Shown here one piece after another: positions 5,616-7,096 of a stretch of 7,096 nt of DNA. The translations under genes and the position numbers were made by a program. Each line of letters starts with the position of its first letter. The stretch's first letter is position 1. Source of the stretch: Pseudomonadota bacterium (lineage in GTDB: Bacteria > Pseudomonadota > Alphaproteobacteria > Ferrovibrionales > Ferrovibrionaceae); NCBI GenBank assembly GCA_021793055.1, contig JAJYTL010000171.1, positions 1 to 7,096 on the forward strand. Reading direction: 5' to 3'. Under the pieces are notes generated by a model that worked only from the letters and a program-made list of their open reading frames with translations, was not told the origin of the DNA and searched no databases.

Positions 5616-6034
5616 GTGCGGCCTCACGCCTTCGCGAGCGGCTTGCTGAGGCGGGCGTTGCCCTCGCGCTTGGCGGTGACGGCAACCTACAGTGGCAAGC
5701 GACGGCCGAACCCCCGGCCGCGTTGCTCGCCGAAGCCAAGCGCCTCAAGCCCGAACTGCTCGCGATGCTGCGAGCCGAAGCGGCAAACGCGAACGCCCCG
5801 GCGCTGCTGCCGCTGAGTGCGATCATCGGGCTGGTGGAAGCCGTTGCCGCCGCCGATCCGCTCGCCGCGCCGGACATGCTGCGGCGCGCGATCCGCGCGA
5901 TGCTCGATGCCGGGCATGCCCGGGGGGAAACGCTGCAAACGTTGATGCCGGCCGTGCCGCTGGGCTGCGATCCCGCCGCGCTGGAGATTGCCATTTGGGA
6001 TGGCGAGACGCCGCCAGCGGAGAGAGCGCCATGA
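5612..6034 (+). CDS. Small protein with TubC-docking-like N-terminus (140 aa)
   Basis: Function unknown. Residues about 4-53 resemble the TubC N-terminal docking fold, first described at the ends of nonribosomal peptide/polyketide synthases: RLRERLAEAGVALALGG, then a short strand NLQWQA, then LLAEAKRLKPELLAML. Similar stand-alone proteins occur in mobile elements, where a synthase role is unlikely and protein-protein contact is the reasonable guess. Residues about 65-112 are a second helical part (LSAIIGLVEAVAA; DMLRRAIRAMLDAGHARG) and the rest is Pro/Ala-rich. The ATG overlaps the ATPase stop by four bases (ATGA), and GGGG at 5602-5605 is a weak binding site, so translation is probably coupled. 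The position suggests an accessory of the primase/ATPase pair. The fold call comes from sequence resemblance by eye only. Confidence 0.75.
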   Translation: MSAASRLRERLAEAGVALALGGDGNLQWQATAEPPAALLAEAKRLKPELLAMLRAEAANANAPALLPLSAIIGLVEAVAAADPLAAPDMLRRAIRAMLDAGHARGETLQTLMPAVPLGCDPAALEIAIWDGETPPAERAP

Positions 6035-6246
6035 TCCCGCGCTCGCCTGCCTGGCGTGCCACCGGGCCGGCGCGGCTCGATGCTGCCTCACCGGCGGAGG
6101 CTGCCCGAGCGATCGCCAAGGCGGCCGAGCGCCTGATGCCCGATCGCCGCGACCCCGAGCGGTTCCACGCCGAGAAATCAGCCTTGATCGCCGCCTGCCG
6201 CGCGCTCGCCCAAACTCTGGAAAGGATCGCCCCCGATGCCGCATGA
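6031..6246 (+). CDS. Small hypothetical protein (71 aa)
   Basis: Unrecognised 71-residue protein. The ATG at 6031 overlaps the preceding stop by four bases (ATGA) and has GGAGAG at 6019-6024, six bases upstream, a clear start signal. After a Pro/Arg-rich beginning (MIPRSPAWRATGPARL) it has two probable helices, SPAEAARAIAKAAERLM and HAEKSALIAACRALAQTLERIA, separated by PDRRDPERF. It has one cysteine, no membrane segment and no known catalytic motif. The next gene begins 11 bases before its stop. The open frame continues upstream to 5692, but that part is a shadow of the preceding gene. Coding is supported mainly by the overlapping-stop arrangement and binding site. The two-helix form would suit a small binding partner of a neighbour, but nothing visible shows this. 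Confidence 0.7.
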   Translation: MIPRSPAWRATGPARLDAASPAEAARAIAKAAERLMPDRRDPERFHAEKSALIAACRALAQTLERIAPDAA

Positions 6247-6664
6247 CGCCGACGAAACCAAGCGTCGCCGCGCCTTCGCCAACGTCATCGCCGCGATGGA
6301 GCGCGAAGCTGGGCGATCGGGCGCCTATGTCATCGAACTCTATGGCGGCACGGCCGGGCTGGAACTGCTCGCCGAAGCCTTGGCTGGCGATCTCGAAGCC
6401 GCCGAGCGCCTGCGCGCCATCGGCCACATCTTGGCCGGCTCGATCAAGTCATGCTCGGCCTGCGGTGGTGATCTCGACTATCCGGCGGTGCTCGGCCTGC
6501 TGCGCGCCGCACGAGAGACGGCGGGCGATCGGCACGCGCTGGGCTTGGCCTGCTGCACGCGCTGCGCCGCTGAGGGCGAAACCGCGCTGAAGGCGAAGCT
6601 GCTGGCCTATTTCGGCGGCCGTCCGCTCGATCCGACGCATACCGGCCCGGCGGTGGTGCAGTGA
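6236..6664 (+). CDS. Hypothetical protein with paired CxxC motifs (142 aa)
   Basis: Unrecognised protein with a likely zinc-binding module. Residues 1-72 are mainly helical (RRRAFANVIAAMEREAG; GLELLAEALAGDLEAAERLRAIGHILAG) and contain a short YVIELYGGTAGLELL segment. Cys73-x2-Cys76 (CSACGG) and Cys107-x2-Cys110 (CTRC, preceded by another Cys at 106) are 30 residues apart and could hold one zinc ion, with PAVLGLLRAARETAGDRHALGL as a helix between them. The C-terminus, LLAYFGGRPLDPTHTGPAVVQ, is polar. The ATG at 6236 overlaps the previous stop by 11 bases and AGGA at 6223-6226 lies nine bases upstream. No catalytic motif is visible. In this operon a zinc module might mean nucleic acid or protein binding; which partner cannot be told. 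Confidence 0.75.
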   Translation: MPHDADETKRRRAFANVIAAMEREAGRSGAYVIELYGGTAGLELLAEALAGDLEAAERLRAIGHILAGSIKSCSACGGDLDYPAVLGLLRAARETAGDRHALGLACCTRCAAEGETALKAKLLAYFGGRPLDPTHTGPAVVQ

Positions 6665-6843
6665 CCCCACCCCCCGGTGTCCCGTCACAGAAGGCATCCG
6701 CGGCAAAGATGCGGCGGACGAGGGAGCGCCGGCGCTCCGAGATCGAGGCGCTGGTGCGGCGCGGGTTGTTTGCCGCCGAGGATCAGGCCGACTGGCTTGC
6801 CATCGCGCGGGCCATCGGGCGGCTACTCGATCTCGCCCTGTAG
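6661..6843 (+). CDS. Small basic protein, last gene of the operon (60 aa)
   Basis: Short protein of unknown function. It resembles small proteins I associate with alphaproteobacterial phages and elements that begin with an Arg-rich RMRRxRERRR helix and continue with IEALVRRGLF, AEDQADWLAIARAIGRLLD and a hydrophobic end. The start is a GTG at 6661, overlapping the previous stop as GTGA; an ATG at 6709 would remove the Pro-rich first 16 residues and keep the recognisable part. The N-terminal MRRTRERRR cluster could contact nucleic acid. The gene ends only 21 bases before the stop of the convergent hicB, with no clear terminator between them. No DNA-binding fold can be named. Confidence 0.7.
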   Translation: MTPPPGVPSQKASAAKMRRTRERRRSEIEALVRRGLFAAEDQADWLAIARAIGRLLDLAL

Positions 6844-6864
6844 GGCCGGCGGCAAGCGGCCATC

Positions 6865-7096
6865 TCACGCGGCTTCCTTGATAGAGACCTCGACGCGCTT
6901 GCCCAGGATGCGCAACGCCGCCTCGACATCGCCGATATGGCTGCGGTGCAGGGGATCGCGGAGCCGGCGGATCGCCCGTTCATCCTTGCCCATGCGGCGG
7001 CCCATCTCGACGTTCGACACCCGCGCCTCGGCCATCGCCTCATGCAAGGCGAGCTTCGCGGCCTCAAGCGCCGTCACGGAAACCAGCGGCCGCCCT
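6865..7096 (-). CDS. hicB: HicB-type antitoxin, C-terminal part (start outside the window)
   Basis: Antitoxin of a HicAB type II toxin-antitoxin pair. HicB blocks the HicA mRNA interferase through a partly degraded RNase-H-like N-terminal domain and represses the operon through a C-terminal helix-turn-helix. Only the C-terminal part lies in the window: the linker GRPLVSVTALEAAKLALHEAM at the edge, the helix-turn-helix ARVSNVEMGRRMGKDERAIRRL, and the closing DVEAALRILGKRVEVSIKEAA, which matches the usual HicB end. The frame stays open to base 7096, and the linker normally sits mid-protein, so the GTG at 7077 is not the real start; the first half and any hicA are to the right. A free-standing antitoxin or an Xre-type regulator is the alternative. 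The stop is 21 bases from that of the last operon gene, tail to tail. Confidence 0.85.
   Translation of the reverse strand, partial: GRPLVSVTALEAAKLALHEAMAEARVSNVEMGRRMGKDERAIRRLRDPLHRSHIGDVEAALRILGKRVEVSIKEAA

Noticed and set aside
3432..5627. Long minus-strand ORFs of 350-374 codons opposite the ATPase gene
   Set aside because: They are Arg/Ser/Ala-rich with no recognisable motif and overlap a gene with intact Walker motifs; such shadow frames are common in GC-rich DNA.
6844..6861. Hairpin GGCCG/CGGCC between the last operon gene and hicB as a shared terminator
   Set aside because: Only 5 bp of stem with an eight-base loop and no T-tract on either strand; easily due to chance in GC-rich DNA.

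Overview
The window is GC-rich DNA (long overlapping open frames on both strands) and looks like part of an integrated mobile element, probably in an alphaproteobacterium. That assignment is my impression from protein-family resemblance (integrase type, BrnT/BrnA, HicB, the primase/ATPase pair); nothing in the window fixes a genus. No rRNA, tRNA, CRISPR array or insertion sequence was seen.

Left part (1-1650): the C-terminal two thirds of a tyrosine recombinase whose start lies outside the window, a small unknown ORF overlapping its 3' end, and, facing the other way, a complete type II toxin-antitoxin pair, brnT-brnA. A 146-bp divergent gap (1504-1649) separates brnT from the rightward genes. 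It holds a plausible brnT promoter and a strong hairpin just before the next ribosome binding site.

Middle (1650-2685): a 220-residue protein of unknown function with a threefold 21-bp tandem repeat, a perfect inverted repeat at its stop codon, and a 73-residue helix-turn-helix protein of the AlpA/excisionase type. A second strong hairpin follows; its A-tract makes it a terminator for leftward, not rightward, transcription.

Right part (2686-6843): six rightward genes in a tight operon, each overlapping the next by 4-11 bases (mostly ATGA or GTGA junctions). The first two form a replication module: a primase-like protein (zinc ribbon plus Toprim) and a P-loop ATPase of the kind carried by phages, satellites and integrative elements. 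The 3' end of the ATPase gene, beyond its conserved domains, holds twelve copies of the heptamer CGTCCGC in both orientations within 180 bp, with a terminator-like hairpin between the first two groups. This is the most remarkable thing in the window and resembles an iteron-type replication origin placed inside a coding tail. Four small accessory proteins follow: one TubC-docking-like, one with paired CxxC motifs, and two short ones.

Right edge (6865-7096): the C-terminal part of a HicB-type antitoxin on the opposite strand, converging on the operon.

Overall reading (inference): a recombinase for integration, an Xis/AlpA-like regulator, a self-contained primase/ATPase/origin-like module and toxin-antitoxin genes on both sides suggest an integrative element or phage satellite able to replicate after excision.
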